Shown one piece after another: positions 18,643-27,861 of a stretch of 64,000 nucleotides of DNA (within the stretch, counting starts at the first letter, position 1; every line of letters starts with the position of its first letter). The notes under the pieces are model-generated. The model was not told where the DNA came from, searched no databases, and worked only from the letters and a program-made list of their open reading frames with translations. This DNA comes from Agrococcus baldri (GTDB taxonomy: Bacteria > Actinomycetota > Actinomycetes > Actinomycetales > Microbacteriaceae), in assembly GCA_900114805.1 (NCBI GenBank), contig FOZN01000003.1:372001-436000 (forward strand), read 5' to 3'. Made by a program: the position numbers and the translations under genes.

Positions 18643-21618
18643 GTGTCTGCCAACGCCGAACGACCGACCGCCGCGACCACCGGGAGGCAGCGCCCCTCGC
18701 CGCTGCTGATCACGGTCCTGATCGTCGCCGCCATCATCGGCGCCTTCGTGCTCTTCTCGGGCTTCTACGCCGACATCCTCTGGTTCGACCAGCTGGGCTT
18801 CGTGCAGGTGCTGCAGACGCGCTGGGTGTCCATCGTCGTGATGTTCCTGATCGGCTTCGTCGCGATGGCTGTGCCGCTCGCGCTCGCGGTGCAGATCGCG
18901 TTCCGGTCGCGGCCCGTCTACGCGCAGCTCAACTCGCAGCTCGATCGCTACCAGGAGCTCGTCGAGCCGCTGCGCAAGCTCGTCATGTGGGCCGCGCCGG
19001 TCGCTCTCGGCCTGTTCTCGGGCATCGCTGCCGCCTCGCAGTGGGAGACCGCCCAGCTGTGGCTCCACCGGCGCCCGTTCGGCGAGACCGACCCGCAGTT
19101 CGGCCTCGACGTCGGCTTCTACATCTTCGAGCTGCCCTTCTACCAGCAGATCGTCGGCTTCGCCCTCGCGGTGCTGTTCATCAGCGGCGTCGCCACGCTC
19201 GCGACCGCCTACCTCTACGGCGCCATCCGCGTCACGGGCCGCGAGGTGCGCATCTCGCGCTCCGCGCGCATCCAGCTCGCCATCATCGTCGCGCTGTACA
19301 TGCTCGCGCTGGGCGTGTCGATCTGGCTCGGCCAGTACGCGTCGCTCGCCCAGACTTCGCAGGGCTTCCTCCCGACGGGTGCCGGTTGGACCGAGGTCAA
19401 CGCGTCGATCCCGGCGGCGCAGATCCTCGCCGGCATCGCGGGTCTCGTCGCTGTCTTCTTCATCATCACCGCGATCATCGGCCGCTGGCGCATCGCGATC
19501 GTCGGCACGGGGCTGCTCATCGCCGCCTCGCTGGTCGTCGGCGTCGCCTACCCGGCGATCATGCAGCGCTTCCAGGTCGAGCCGAGCGAGCGGTCGATGG
19601 AGCAGCAGTACATCCAGCGCAACATCGACGCGACCCGCGCCGCGTGGGGCGTCGACGAGATGGTCGAGACCCGGTCGGATGCGCGCACGGACGCCGAGCC
19701 CGGCGCCCTGCGTGCCGACGCGGAGACGACCGCGAACATCCGCATCCTCGACCCCGCGCTCGTGACCGACGCCTTCGCCAACCTGCAAGAGTACCGCCAG
19801 TACTACGGATTCCAGGAGCAGCTCGACGTCGATCGCTACGAGATCGACGGCCAGACGCAGGACACGGTCATCGCCGTGCGCGAGCTCGACCTCTCAGGCC
19901 TCGCCGACGACAACTGGTACAACCGCCACATCGTCTACACGCACGGCTATGGCGTGGTCGCCGCTTACGGCAACCAGCGCGGACCGGAGGGGCAGCCGGT
20001 CTTCCTGCAGGAGGGCATCCCGACCACGGGCGAGCTGGGCGACTACCAGCCGCGGGTGTACTTCGGCGAGGAGATGCCCGACTACTCGATCGTCGGCGGC
20101 CCGGAGGGCGCGCCCGATCTCGAGCTCGACTATCCGCTCTCGAGCGACGAGGGAGCCGGCAACGCCGAGACCACCTTCGCGGGCGACGGCGGCCCGGCGC
20201 TCGACAACATCTTCAACCGGCTCGTCTATGCCCTGAAGTTCCAGTCGGAGCAGATCATCCTCTCCGACGCGGTCACCGACGACTCGCAGATCCTCTACGA
20301 CCGCGACCCGCTGGAGCGCGTCGCGGAGGTCGCGCCCTATCTGACGCTCGACAGCGACACCTATCCGGCCGTCGTCGACGAGCAGCTGGTGTGGATCGTC
20401 GATGGCATGACGACGGCGTCCACCTACCCCTACTCGTCGCACCGCTCGGTGGCGCAGGCCATCGCCGACACCACGAACCCGACGCCGCCGATCGGCGACG
20501 TGATCAACTACGTGCGCAACTCGGTCAAGGCGGTGGTGAACGCCTACGACGGCTCCGTCACGCTCTACGCGTGGAACACCGAGGATCCGATCCTGCAGGC
20601 GTGGAACGAGATCTACCCCGGCACGATTCGACCGATCAGCGAGATGTCCGGCGAGCTGATGAGCCACGTGCGCTACCCAGCAGACATGTTCAAGCTGCAG
20701 CGCTCGATCCTGGGCGACTACCACGTCACCAACCCTGACACCTTCTTCTCGGGCGACGACCAGTGGGCGACGCCCACCGACCCCACCGAGGGCTCGACGC
20801 AGGCGGCAGCTCCGACGCAGCCGCCCTACTACCTGACGATGTCGGTCGATGGGCAGGACCCGGCGTTCACGCTCTACTCCACCTTCATCCCGCGCGACGG
20901 GCGGAACGTGCTCTACGGCTACCTGTCGGTGAACGCGGATGCGGGAGGCACGGCCGGCGAGGTCGCCGACACCTACGGGCAGCTGACCCTGCAGATGCTG
21001 CCGAAGGACAGATCCATCCCAGGACCGGGTCAGGTGCAGAACACCTTCGACACCGATGACCAGGTCTCGCGTGAACTGAACCTGCTGCGCCAGGGCGCAT
21101 CGGAGGTCATCAACGGCAACCTGCTGACGCTGCCGGTCGGCGGCGGCCTGCTCTACGTGCAGCCGGTCTACCTGCAGTCGACGGGTGCGACCTCCTACCC
21201 GGTGCTGCGGAAGATCCTGGTGTCGTTCGGCAACGACATCGCCTTCGAGGACACACTGGATGAGGCGCTCGACGCACTGTTCGGCGGTGACTCCGGAGCG
21301 GAGGCCGGCGACTCGGGCGTCGACCCGACGAATCCCGATGAGGGCGAGGGCGCCGGCGAGGGCGAGGAGCCCGCACCGGAAGGCAGCCTGCAGGCGCAGC
21401 TGGACGCCGCGGTGCAGGCGGCGGGCACGGCGCTGCAGGAGCGGCAGGCGGCCTACGCCGAGAACGACCTGGTCGCCGCGGCGGAGGCCGACGAGCGGCT
21501 GACCGCGGCGCTCGCGCAGGCGATCGAGCTCTCGGCGCAGATCGAGGGGGAGACGGCACCCGGGGAGACGGCCGCGCCGGAGGAGACACCTGCACCGGAG
21601 GAGTCCTCGGCGCCGTAG
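18643..21618 (+). CDS. UPF0182 family integral membrane protein
   Basis: 991 aa. It starts at GTG 18643 with GGAG ten bases upstream. The N-terminal 320 residues hold about seven membrane segments, beginning LLITVLIVAAIIGAFVLF and including the family block ADILWFDQLGF. A large extracytoplasmic region follows with YPYSSHRSVAQ and TLYAWNTEDPILQAW. The last 130 residues are acidic and Ala/Glu/Pro-rich (coiled-coil-like), ending in repeats of APGETAAPEE type. The family is universal in Actinobacteria, but its function is not known to me. Confidence 0.92.
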   Translation: MSANAERPTAATTGRQRPSPLLITVLIVAAIIGAFVLFSGFYADILWFDQLGFVQVLQTRWVSIVVMFLIGFVAMAVPLALAVQIAFRSRPVYAQLNSQLDRYQELVEPLRKLVMWAAPVALGLFSGIAAASQWETAQLWLHRRPFGETDPQFGLDVGFYIFELPFYQQIVGFALAVLFISGVATLATAYLYGAIRVTGREVRISRSARIQLAIIVALYMLALGVSIWLGQYASLAQTSQGFLPTGAGWTEVNASIPAAQILAGIAGLVAVFFIITAIIGRWRIAIVGTGLLIAASLVVGVAYPAIMQRFQVEPSERSMEQQYIQRNIDATRAAWGVDEMVETRSDARTDAEPGALRADAETTANIRILDPALVTDAFANLQEYRQYYGFQEQLDVDRYEIDGQTQDTVIAVRELDLSGLADDNWYNRHIVYTHGYGVVAAYGNQRGPEGQPVFLQEGIPTTGELGDYQPRVYFGEEMPDYSIVGGPEGAPDLELDYPLSSDEGAGNAETTFAGDGGPALDNIFNRLVYALKFQSEQIILSDAVTDDSQILYDRDPLERVAEVAPYLTLDSDTYPAVVDEQLVWIVDGMTTASTYPYSSHRSVAQAIADTTNPTPPIGDVINYVRNSVKAVVNAYDGSVTLYAWNTEDPILQAWNEIYPGTIRPISEMSGELMSHVRYPADMFKLQRSILGDYHVTNPDTFFSGDDQWATPTDPTEGSTQAAAPTQPPYYLTMSVDGQDPAFTLYSTFIPRDGRNVLYGYLSVNADAGGTAGEVADTYGQLTLQMLPKDRSIPGPGQVQNTFDTDDQVSRELNLLRQGASEVINGNLLTLPVGGGLLYVQPVYLQSTGATSYPVLRKILVSFGNDIAFEDTLDEALDALFGGDSGAEAGDSGVDPTNPDEGEGAGEGEEPAPEGSLQAQLDAAVQAAGTALQERQAAYAENDLVAAAEADERLTAALAQAIELSAQIEGETAPGETAAPEETPAPEESSAP

Positions 21619-21640
21619 GAGCGCGTAGCCCCGCAGCGAT

Positions 21641-21669
21641 TTGCCCCGCGGCTCAGCCCCTGGTAGAGT
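21641..21669 (+). promoter_or_regulatory. promoter of tRNA-fMet
   Basis: TTGCCC (21641-21646), a 17-bp spacer and TAGAGT (21664-21669), 12 bp before the mature tRNA 5' end. This is a conventional sigma70-type promoter. Confidence 0.6.
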
Positions 21670-21681
21670 CATTTCTTGTGC

Positions 21682-21755
21682 CGCGGGGTGGAGCAGCTCG
21701 GTAGCTCGCCGGGCTCATAACCCGGAGGTCGCAGGTTCAAATCCTGTCCCCGCAA
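21682..21755 (+). tRNA. initiator tRNA-Met (anticodon CAT)
   Basis: The cloverleaf folds fully: acceptor CGCGGGG with CCCCGCA, leaving the C1-A72 mismatch typical of initiator tRNA; anticodon stem CCGGG/CCCGG with loop CTCATAA (anticodon 21716-21718); T arm GGTTCAAATCC. The three G-C pairs next to the anticodon loop also mark the initiator. CCA is not encoded. Confidence 0.95.
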
Positions 21756-21782
21756 CAAGAAGTCCGCGAACTGCGGCACAGG

Positions 21783-21808
21783 AAGAGGCCCTCGCAAGAG
21801 GGTCTCTT
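21783..21808 (+). terminator. terminator hairpin after tRNA-fMet
   Basis: AAGAGGCCCTC (21783-21793) pairs with GAGGGTCTCTT (21798-21808) around a GCAA tetraloop: an 11-bp stem with one G-T pair. The 21809-21982 stretch beyond holds nothing I recognise. Confidence 0.75.
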
Positions 21809-21982
21809 CTGCGTTTCCCGCACTGTCGCGCGCACAGCACGGCGGCGCCTGCGCGCATGGGCTTCGCGGTCTCGAGCGGTGCCGCCAGCTGCTGCCAGCC
21901 CAGCCGTTCGAGGTGCGCGCCGTCGCCAACGCCGCCCGCGGCACGCGCCGGTGAGCGCGGCCGCTGGGCGTCGCGGGCGCTG

Positions 21983-22669
21983 CTAGCGGCCGCCGCCGTT
22001 CGAGCCCGACGGCTCCTGCCGGCCCTCGCTGGGCTGCACGACGACGAAGCCCGGGCCGTGGAAGGCGAGCTGGAAGGCCTCGCCGGTGCCGCCGCGCAGC
22101 AGCGAGCGCATGTTCATCGAGTTCACGACGCTGGGGCTCAGCCCGGCCGACCAGCACACGGCGGCGTTCGGGTCGACGAACGTCGGCTGCTGTGAGCAGT
22201 CGAGCAGCAGCGGCTCGCCCTCGCAGGAGACGCCGACGGTGCCGTTGCCGCCCACCTCGACGTTGAACAGGCCGCCGGCCATGATGTTGCCGCTGCGCAG
22301 CATCTTGATGTCCCACTGCAGCTCGGAGTCGAAGGCGAGCAGGTTCTTGCCGTTCACCGACAGTCCCTCGTTCTCGAGCTGCACGGTGAAGACGTTCGCC
22401 GCGTCCCTGGCCAGGAACACCTCGCCCTCTCCGCGCATCCGCATCAGTGCGGCGCCTTCGCCGGTGACCAGCTTCTTGAGCATCCGGCCCGCGCCGGCAC
22501 CCTCGTGCTGGAACTCGATCTGGCCCTGGTAGGCGACCATCGCGCCCTTCGCCGAGAGCACGTCCCGGCCGCCGGAGACGTTGATGCGCAGCATCTTGCT
22601 CGACTGCTTCACCCACCGCTCGGCCGACTGGGTCTCCTGGTTCGCCGCGGCGAACAGCTCTGATCTCAT
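21983..22669 (-). CDS. AIM24 family protein
   Basis: 228 aa. The beta-rich sequence with MLRINVSGG, AMVAYQGQIEF, GEGEVFLA, NLLAFDSELQWDI, GGLFNVEVGG and TFVDPNAAVCWSAG is typical of the AIM24/TIGR00266 family. It starts at ATG 22669 with GGAGGGGG four bases before, and overlaps the stop of the thiamine-binding gene (ATGA). No enzymatic activity is established for the family in bacteria. The C-terminus ends in a short Gly/Ser-rich tail. Confidence 0.85.
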   Translation of the reverse strand: MRSELFAAANQETQSAERWVKQSSKMLRINVSGGRDVLSAKGAMVAYQGQIEFQHEGAGAGRMLKKLVTGEGAALMRMRGEGEVFLARDAANVFTVQLENEGLSVNGKNLLAFDSELQWDIKMLRSGNIMAGGLFNVEVGGNGTVGVSCEGEPLLLDCSQQPTFVDPNAAVCWSAGLSPSVVNSMNMRSLLRGGTGEAFQLAFHGPGFVVVQPSEGRQEPSGSNGGGR

Positions 22670-22971
22670 GCTTCCCCCTCCAGGGCCTGCTCGAGCCTGA
22701 CGACCTTGCCGTCGAGCTCGCCCGTCCATCCGGGACGGATGTCGGCTTTGAGGACGAGGGATGCCCGGGGCGCATGCGCGAGCACCGCATCCGTCGCGCG
22801 CCTGATGCAGGCGAAGACCTCATCCCACTCGCCCTCGATGGTCGTGAACATCGCGTCGGTGCGGTTCGGCAGGCCGCTGTCGCGGACCACCTGCACGGCG
22901 GCTGCGACCGCGTCGTGCACCGAGCCGTCTGGGCCCGCGGTGCCTGGTGCTACAGAGAATGCGACGAGCAT
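22666..22971 (-). CDS. MTH1187/UPF0045 family thiamine-binding protein
   Basis: 101 aa beginning MLVAFSVAPG, with VQVVRDSGLPNRTDAMFTTIEGEWDEVF, a compact ferredoxin-like fold. The family binds thiamine or similar ligands as a tetramer and is not a transporter itself. It is first in a two-gene unit with AIM24, joined by a 4-nt overlap. GGGAGCAGG precedes the ATG. Confidence 0.85.
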   Translation of the reverse strand: MLVAFSVAPGTAGPDGSVHDAVAAAVQVVRDSGLPNRTDAMFTTIEGEWDEVFACIRRATDAVLAHAPRASLVLKADIRPGWTGELDGKVVRLEQALEGEA

Positions 22972-23032
22972 CCTGCTCCCTTCGTCGCACCGATCCTGGC
23001 ATCCCGCGCCTGAGTTCGCGAGGGCGGCCGCC

Positions 23033-23038
23033 TAGGGT
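23033..23038 (+). promoter_or_regulatory. -10 box TAGGGT, leaderless promoter
   Basis: TAGGGT ends six bases before the ATG at 23045. Confidence 0.55.
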
Positions 23039-23044
23039 GGAGGC

Positions 23045-23854
23045 ATGCGAGAGGTCGGGGGAGACGAGCGGATGCTGCTGGCGGCTGCCGTGCAGTGGGC
23101 GCCCGGGGAGGATGCAGGCGAGAACCGCGCCGCTGCGGCGCGCTGGATCGACCTGGCGGCTGCGCGCGGCGCGCGGCTGATCGTGCTGCCGGAGTACTCG
23201 CAGCACTGCTCGAAGGATCTCGCCGCGACCGCGCCGGCCGCCGCCGAGGCGCTCGACGGCCCCTTCGTCACGATGCTGCGTGAGCGCGCGACCACCCACG
23301 GCGCGCTCGTGGTCGCGGGCCTGGTCGAGCGGCTCGAGGCCGGCGTCGCCAACACGGTCGTCGCCGTCGACGCCTCCGGCATCCGCGAGGCGTACCGGAA
23401 GGTGCACCTCTACGACGCGTTCGGCAGCCGCGAATCCGACTGGCTCACCGCCGGCGACCCCGCGCAGACGCCGGTGGTCGAGGCCTTCGGCACGCGCATC
23501 GGCATCCAGACCTGCTACGACCTGCGCTTCCCCGAGACGACCAGGAGGCTGGTGGATGCGGGGGCCGACGTGGTCGTCGTGCCCGCCGAGTGGGTGCGCG
23601 GCCCGCAGAAGGAGCGGCACTGGACGACCCTCGTAACCGCACGGGCGATCGAGTCGACCGTGCACGTCGTCGCCGCCGATCAGGCGCCGCCGCTGGCGGC
23701 CGGGTGCTCGCTCATCGTCGACCCGATGGGTATCCCGCTCGCCGCGCTGGGCGACGAGGAGGGCATCGCGGTCGCGCCGATCGACCCGGCCGCGACCGAG
23801 CGCACGCGTGCGCGCAATCCCTCGCTCGCCAATCGGCGGTACCGGATCGGGTGA
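23045..23854 (+). CDS. carbon-nitrogen hydrolase (nitrilase superfamily)
   Basis: 269 aa with the catalytic triad in place: Glu50 (IVLPEYS), Lys119 (YRKVHLYDAF) and Cys157 (QTCYDLRFPE). The YDAFGSRE and CYDLRFPE blocks place it with the Nit/deaminated-glutathione amidase and omega-amidase branch. Such enzymes hydrolyse amide side products of metabolism in the cytoplasm. The leaderless -10 box supports the ATG at 23045; a second ATG lies nine codons in. It converges on the aminotransferase gene, and omega-amidases often act downstream of transaminases, a possible functional link. Confidence 0.88.
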   Translation: MREVGGDERMLLAAAVQWAPGEDAGENRAAAARWIDLAAARGARLIVLPEYSQHCSKDLAATAPAAAEALDGPFVTMLRERATTHGALVVAGLVERLEAGVANTVVAVDASGIREAYRKVHLYDAFGSRESDWLTAGDPAQTPVVEAFGTRIGIQTCYDLRFPETTRRLVDAGADVVVVPAEWVRGPQKERHWTTLVTARAIESTVHVVAADQAPPLAAGCSLIVDPMGIPLAALGDEEGIAVAPIDPAATERTRARNPSLANRRYRIG

Positions 23855-23911
23855 ACTGTCCGGCCGGGCCGCGTCAGCCGGGCGACGTCGGCGGGGCTGG
23901 CCGCCGCGACG

Positions 23912-25120
23912 CTAGGCGGTGGGCTGTAGCGCGGCGTCCTTGAGGCCCGCCAGGCGGGCGGCCGCCTCGTGCAGCGTGTCGTCCGACTTGCAGAACGCGA
24001 AGCGCATCGTCGAGCGCAGGTCGCGGCGGGAGGGCCGTGCGAAGGCCGAGAGCGGCACACCGACCACGCCCACCAGCTCCGGCAGCCGCCGGGAGAGCTC
24101 GGCGGCGTCCTCGACGCCCAGCGGCGCCGCATCCGCCAGCACGAAGTAGCCAGCATTGGCCTCGTGCACGGTGAAGCCGGCCTTGCGCAGGCCCCGCGTG
24201 AGGATGTCGCGCTTGCGCGCGAACGAGGCGACGATGGTGTCGAAGTGCTCGTCGCCCAGCCGCAGCCCCACCGCGACGGCGGGCTGGAAGGGGGCGCCGT
24301 TGACGAACGTCATGTACTGCTTGACGGCGCTGATCTGCGCGATGCGCTCGGGCGTCGACATGATCCAGCCGATCTTCCAGCCGGTGACCGAGAAGGTCTT
24401 GCCCGCCGAGGAGATCGAGACCAGCCGCTCGCGCGCGGCGTCGAACGAGGCCAGCGGCACATGCTGCTCGTCGTAGACCAGGTGCTCGTAGACCTCGTCG
24501 GTGACGATGATCGCGTCGCGGCGCTCGGCGACCCGGATGATGTGCCGCATGGTCTCCTCGCTGAAGACCGAGCCGGTCGGGTTGTGCGGCGAGTTGACGA
24601 TGATCATCCTGGTGCGCGGGCTGGTGGCACGCTGCAGCCGGTCGATGTCGGGCTCGAAGTCGGGCGCCGCCAGCGGCACCGGCACGAGCACGGCGCCGGC
24701 CAGCGCGGCGACCGCCGCGTAGGCGTCGTAGTAGGGCTCGAAGACAACCACCTCGTCGCCCGGGTTCAAGTAGGCGAGCATCGTGGCGGCCAGCGCCTCG
24801 GTCGCGCCGGCGGTCGCCAGCACGTCGCCGCGGCCGAGCCCGATGCCGTAGAAGCGGCGCTGGTGCTCGATGATCGCGTCGATCAGCTCCTGCGCCCCGC
24901 GGGCCGGCCCGTACTGGTTGCGCCCGTGGTCGATCGCGTGCTTCGCGGCGTCGAGCACGGCGCGCGGGCCGTCCTCGTCGGGGAAGCCCTGCCCCAGGTT
25001 GAGGGCTCCGGTCTTCGTGGCGAGCGCGGTCATCTCGGCGAAGATCGTCGGCGCCAGCCGACCGTCGGCGCCGAGCAGACCTGCGCCTTGTGCGGTTCGC
25101 TGCCAGGGTGCCTGCTCCAT
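23912..25120 (-). CDS. class I/II PLP-dependent aminotransferase (DapC or kynurenine-aminotransferase type)
   Basis: 402 aa. Fold-type I motifs: NLGQGFPDEDGP, NQYGPARG, NSPHNPTG (N180), TDEVYEHL, and the PLP lysine K241 in SSAGKTFSVTGWKIGW; a distal Arg lies in RSTMRF. The NLGQGFPD start fits the N-succinyldiaminopimelate/glutamine transaminase group; specificity cannot be fixed. The -10 box TAGCGT (25132-25127) ends six bases before the ATG. It is divergent from the HtrA-type protease. Confidence 0.88.
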   Translation of the reverse strand: MEQAPWQRTAQGAGLLGADGRLAPTIFAEMTALATKTGALNLGQGFPDEDGPRAVLDAAKHAIDHGRNQYGPARGAQELIDAIIEHQRRFYGIGLGRGDVLATAGATEALAATMLAYLNPGDEVVVFEPYYDAYAAVAALAGAVLVPVPLAAPDFEPDIDRLQRATSPRTRMIIVNSPHNPTGSVFSEETMRHIIRVAERRDAIIVTDEVYEHLVYDEQHVPLASFDAARERLVSISSAGKTFSVTGWKIGWIMSTPERIAQISAVKQYMTFVNGAPFQPAVAVGLRLGDEHFDTIVASFARKRDILTRGLRKAGFTVHEANAGYFVLADAAPLGVEDAAELSRRLPELVGVVGVPLSAFARPSRRDLRSTMRFAFCKSDDTLHEAAARLAGLKDAALQPTA

Positions 25121-25126
25121 GCTCCG

Positions 25127-25132
25127 ACGCTA
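25127..25132 (-). promoter_or_regulatory. -10 box TAGCGT, leaderless promoter
   Basis: On the minus strand TAGCGT ends six bases before the ATG at 25120. Confidence 0.55.
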
Positions 25133-25211
25133 CCTGCTTCTGCCAAGTTCCGAACGGTCGACATCGGCATCGCGTAGGAATCGCATGGGTTCCACTGCCA
25201 CGCTGGGAGTC

Positions 25212-26594
25212 ATGACGAACCCGTACGACAGCGTGCCGAACCCCATGCAGCGGCAGCCGCAGCAGCCTTCGCCCCAGCAGTACCAGCAGCCGGCCCAGCA
25301 GCCCTCGGCGCAGCAGCTCGGAGTGCAGCCGCCGCGGCCGTACCAGCAGCACTGGCAGCAGGCGTCGGCGCCGCAGATGAGCGCACCCGCTGCCACGCAG
25401 ACGATGCAGGCGCCGCAGCCGCGCCGTCGCACCGGCCTGGTCGTCACCTCGGTCGTCGCCGCCTGCCTGCTGGGGGGCGCGGCCGGCTTCGGCGGGGGCG
25501 TGCTGGCGCTGAACCAGCAGCAGCCGCAGACGCAGTCGGCCCCCGGCGGCGACGGCTCGAACCAGGAAGGCACCTCTGCCGAGGCCGTCTCCGACCCGGG
25601 CACCGTGGCCGACGTCGCCGCCGCCGCCGGCCCATCCGTCGTCACCGTGCAGGCGGTCTCGGGCACCGGCTCCGGCGAGGGCTCCGGCGTGGCCGTCGCG
25701 GAGGGCGGCTACATCGTCACGAACAACCACGTGGTCACCCTCAGCGGCCAGAGCTCGGACGCGCAGATCACGGTCGAGACCAGCGACGGCCGGCTGCTCG
25801 CCGCCGAGGTGGTCGGGACCGACCCCATCGTCGACCTCGCCGTCATCAAGGTCGACGCCGATCTGCCCGTGATCACCTTCGCCTCCAGCGAGGACGTGCG
25901 CGTGGGCGACACCGCGATCGCGATCGGCGCGCCGCTGGGCCTGTCGAACTCGGTCACCGACGGCATCGTCTCCGCCGTCGACCGCGGTCTGCGCATCGCC
26001 TCGAGCGCCGCACCGCAGGACGCCGACCAGGAACAGTCGCAGCAGTCGCCGTTCGGCTTCTGGCAGCAGAACGGCGCGCAGGCCGCGCCGGAGGAGATCT
26101 CCATCCCGGTCGTGCAGACGGATGCGTCGATCAACCCAGGCAACTCGGGCGGCGCCCTGCTCAACGCATCCGGGCAGCTGATGGGCGTCAACGTGGCGAT
26201 CGCCAGTATGGGCGCGTCGGAGGGCGAGACGGCCGGCTCGATCGGGATCGGCTTCGCGGTCGAGTCGAGCCTGGTGCAGCGCGTCGTCGAGGAGATCATC
26301 TCGAACGGCACCGCCACCCACGGCCTGCTCGGAGCCACTGTCAGCGACGTCACCGACGCATCCGTCGGCACGGTCGGCGCCCAGGTGAGGGAGATCAGCG
26401 ACGGTGGTGCTGCCGCAGAGGCGGGGCTGCAGGCGGGCGATGTGATCACGCAGATCGACGGGCAGCCGGTCACCGGCGCGGTCGACGCCACCGCGCAGGT
26501 GCGCTCGCACGCCGCCGGCAGCGAGGTCACCGTCACCTACCAGCGGGGCGGCCAGGAGGCGGAGGCGCAGGTGACGCTCGGCGCGCTCAGCTAG
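25212..26594 (+). CDS. HtrA/DegP-type trypsin-like serine protease, membrane-anchored
   Basis: 460 aa. The N-terminal 70 residues are a cytoplasmic Gln/Pro-rich region (QQPSPQQYQQPAQQ-like). One membrane segment follows (residues 75-100), then an external protease domain with His173 (TNNHVV), Asp208 (DPIVDLAV) and Ser312 (NPGNSGGAL), and a C-terminal PDZ domain (AAEAGLQAGDVITQIDGQPV). This is the envelope quality-control protease layout of Actinobacteria. A longer start at ATG 25185 is possible. Its TAG stop shares the palindrome CTAG with the convergent gene's TAG. Confidence 0.9.
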   Translation: MTNPYDSVPNPMQRQPQQPSPQQYQQPAQQPSAQQLGVQPPRPYQQHWQQASAPQMSAPAATQTMQAPQPRRRTGLVVTSVVAACLLGGAAGFGGGVLALNQQQPQTQSAPGGDGSNQEGTSAEAVSDPGTVADVAAAAGPSVVTVQAVSGTGSGEGSGVAVAEGGYIVTNNHVVTLSGQSSDAQITVETSDGRLLAAEVVGTDPIVDLAVIKVDADLPVITFASSEDVRVGDTAIAIGAPLGLSNSVTDGIVSAVDRGLRIASSAAPQDADQEQSQQSPFGFWQQNGAQAAPEEISIPVVQTDASINPGNSGGALLNASGQLMGVNVAIASMGASEGETAGSIGIGFAVESSLVQRVVEEIISNGTATHGLLGATVSDVTDASVGTVGAQVREISDGGAAAEAGLQAGDVITQIDGQPVTGAVDATAQVRSHAAGSEVTVTYQRGGQEAEAQVTLGALS

Positions 26595-27490
26595 CCGCGC
26601 GGGTCGTCCCTCGGCGCGTCGCCCGGTGCATCCTGCGCCGGCGGCGCGCCGTTCGGCTGCTCGGGCTCGTCGCCCTCCCCGCTCCGACGAGCGCGGAATC
26701 GCCGCAGGCCGCCGCCGAGCCCTTCGCGCTCGATCTCACGTGCCTCGCGGATGCGTGAGCCCAGGCTGGGCCGCACCTCCTTGATGCGCGGGGCGAGGTT
26801 GGCGTCGAACTGCAGCGGCGCGGGTCCGAAGGCCTCTCGTGCCGACTTCACGACCTGGCGACCGAGGATGTTGTTGCCGACGCCGCCGATGACGGCCCCG
26901 ATGCCGAACGGCATGGCGCGGCCGACCATCGAGGCCCCCGTGTTGCGCGCCATGCGGCGCAGGAAGGCGCGGCGCAGCATGTCGACGACCTGCCCCAAGG
27001 CGCCGGCCGGCATGGCGGAGGTGATGAGCTTGCCCCAGTAGGCATTGCCGGGCATGCCGCCGCGCCCGATGGCCTGCTCAGCCGCGCGCTTCACGAGCGA
27101 CTGGCCGCCGGTGCCGAGCATCAGCCCCATGACGAGCGCCTTGGCCCGCTCCTCGTCCTCGACGGCGATGCCGTGCACCTCGGTGACGGCCTGGCCGAAG
27201 AACGCGCTCGCCTCGAGGAAGCCGACCGTCTCAGCGACCGTCAGGCCGAGTGCGGCGGCGGTGCCGATGCCGGGCGCGACCGCGGTGGCGCCGACCGCGG
27301 CGCCGCCGGTGGAGACAGCGGCGAGGTACTGCTTCTCGAGCCGCTTGATCATCTGCTCGGGCGTGAGGTCCGGCTGCTTGCGGCGCAGTGAGCGCAGGTG
27401 GTTGACGACCAGCGGCCGCTGCACGCCCAGGATGCCCTCGAGCGTCTTCACCAGCCAGCCGAGATCCTCGTTCGCTTCCAGTTCACCCAT
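26591..27490 (-). CDS. conserved hydrophobic protein, possibly EcsC-like
   Basis: 299 aa. The centre is rich in Gly/Ala (VGATAVAPGIGTAAALGLTV, GRAMPFGIGAVIGGVGNNIL) with amphipathic helices. The C-terminal 70 residues are charged and Pro-rich. The architecture resembles EcsC-family proteins, but no catalytic motif is recognised and the call is tentative. The ATG at 27490 is preceded by GGAGGGGG. It is divergent from the DUF3039 gene. Confidence 0.5.
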   Translation of the reverse strand: MGELEANEDLGWLVKTLEGILGVQRPLVVNHLRSLRRKQPDLTPEQMIKRLEKQYLAAVSTGGAAVGATAVAPGIGTAAALGLTVAETVGFLEASAFFGQAVTEVHGIAVEDEERAKALVMGLMLGTGGQSLVKRAAEQAIGRGGMPGNAYWGKLITSAMPAGALGQVVDMLRRAFLRRMARNTGASMVGRAMPFGIGAVIGGVGNNILGRQVVKSAREAFGPAPLQFDANLAPRIKEVRPSLGSRIREAREIEREGLGGGLRRFRARRSGEGDEPEQPNGAPPAQDAPGDAPRDDPRG

Positions 27491-27525
27491 CGATCTCCCC
27501 CTCCTCGTCGTGGGATCATGGTGGC

Positions 27526-27819
27526 ATGACGACCACGCCAGGACCTGAGACTTCCGGACCGGGCACGATCGGCGCCGGCGGCGGCACCGACGTGCTCGAC
27601 CGCGAGCTCGAGCAGCTGCTCAACGAGGAGTCGGTCGAGGACGGCGACCACGACCGCTTCTCGCACTACGTGAAGAAGGAGAAGATCCTGCAGTCGGCGC
27701 TGTCGGGCAAGCCCGTCCGCGCGCTGTGCGGCAAGAAGTGGACGCCGGGCCGCGACCCGGAGAAGTTCCCCATCTGCCCCACCTGCAAGGACATCTACGA
27801 GAAGATGCGCGACAAGTAG
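27526..27819 (+). CDS. DUF3039 family protein
   Basis: 97 aa. DRFSHYVKKEKI, VRALCGKKWTPGRDPEKFPICPTCKDIYE and the metal-binding-like Cys set (C...CPTC) are diagnostic of this actinobacterial family. It is likely a small zinc-binding cytoplasmic protein; the role is unknown. The start ATG 27526 has GATCAT six bases upstream, a weak form of the leaderless -10 pattern. Confidence 0.88.
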   Translation: MTTTPGPETSGPGTIGAGGGTDVLDRELEQLLNEESVEDGDHDRFSHYVKKEKILQSALSGKPVRALCGKKWTPGRDPEKFPICPTCKDIYEKMRDK

Positions 27820-27861
27820 CGCGGTGGAGGCGGGGGCGGCGGCACGTCGCGGGCCGCCGAC

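Noticed and set aside
21809-21982. Possible structured RNA after tRNA-fMet
   Set aside because: Only the terminator hairpin is convincing; the rest shows no conserved core that I recognise.
25185-25211. ATG 25185 as the HtrA-type protease start
   Set aside because: Neither start has a convincing ribosome site. The shorter form begins with the usual MTNPY-type sequence; the longer is kept as an alternative.
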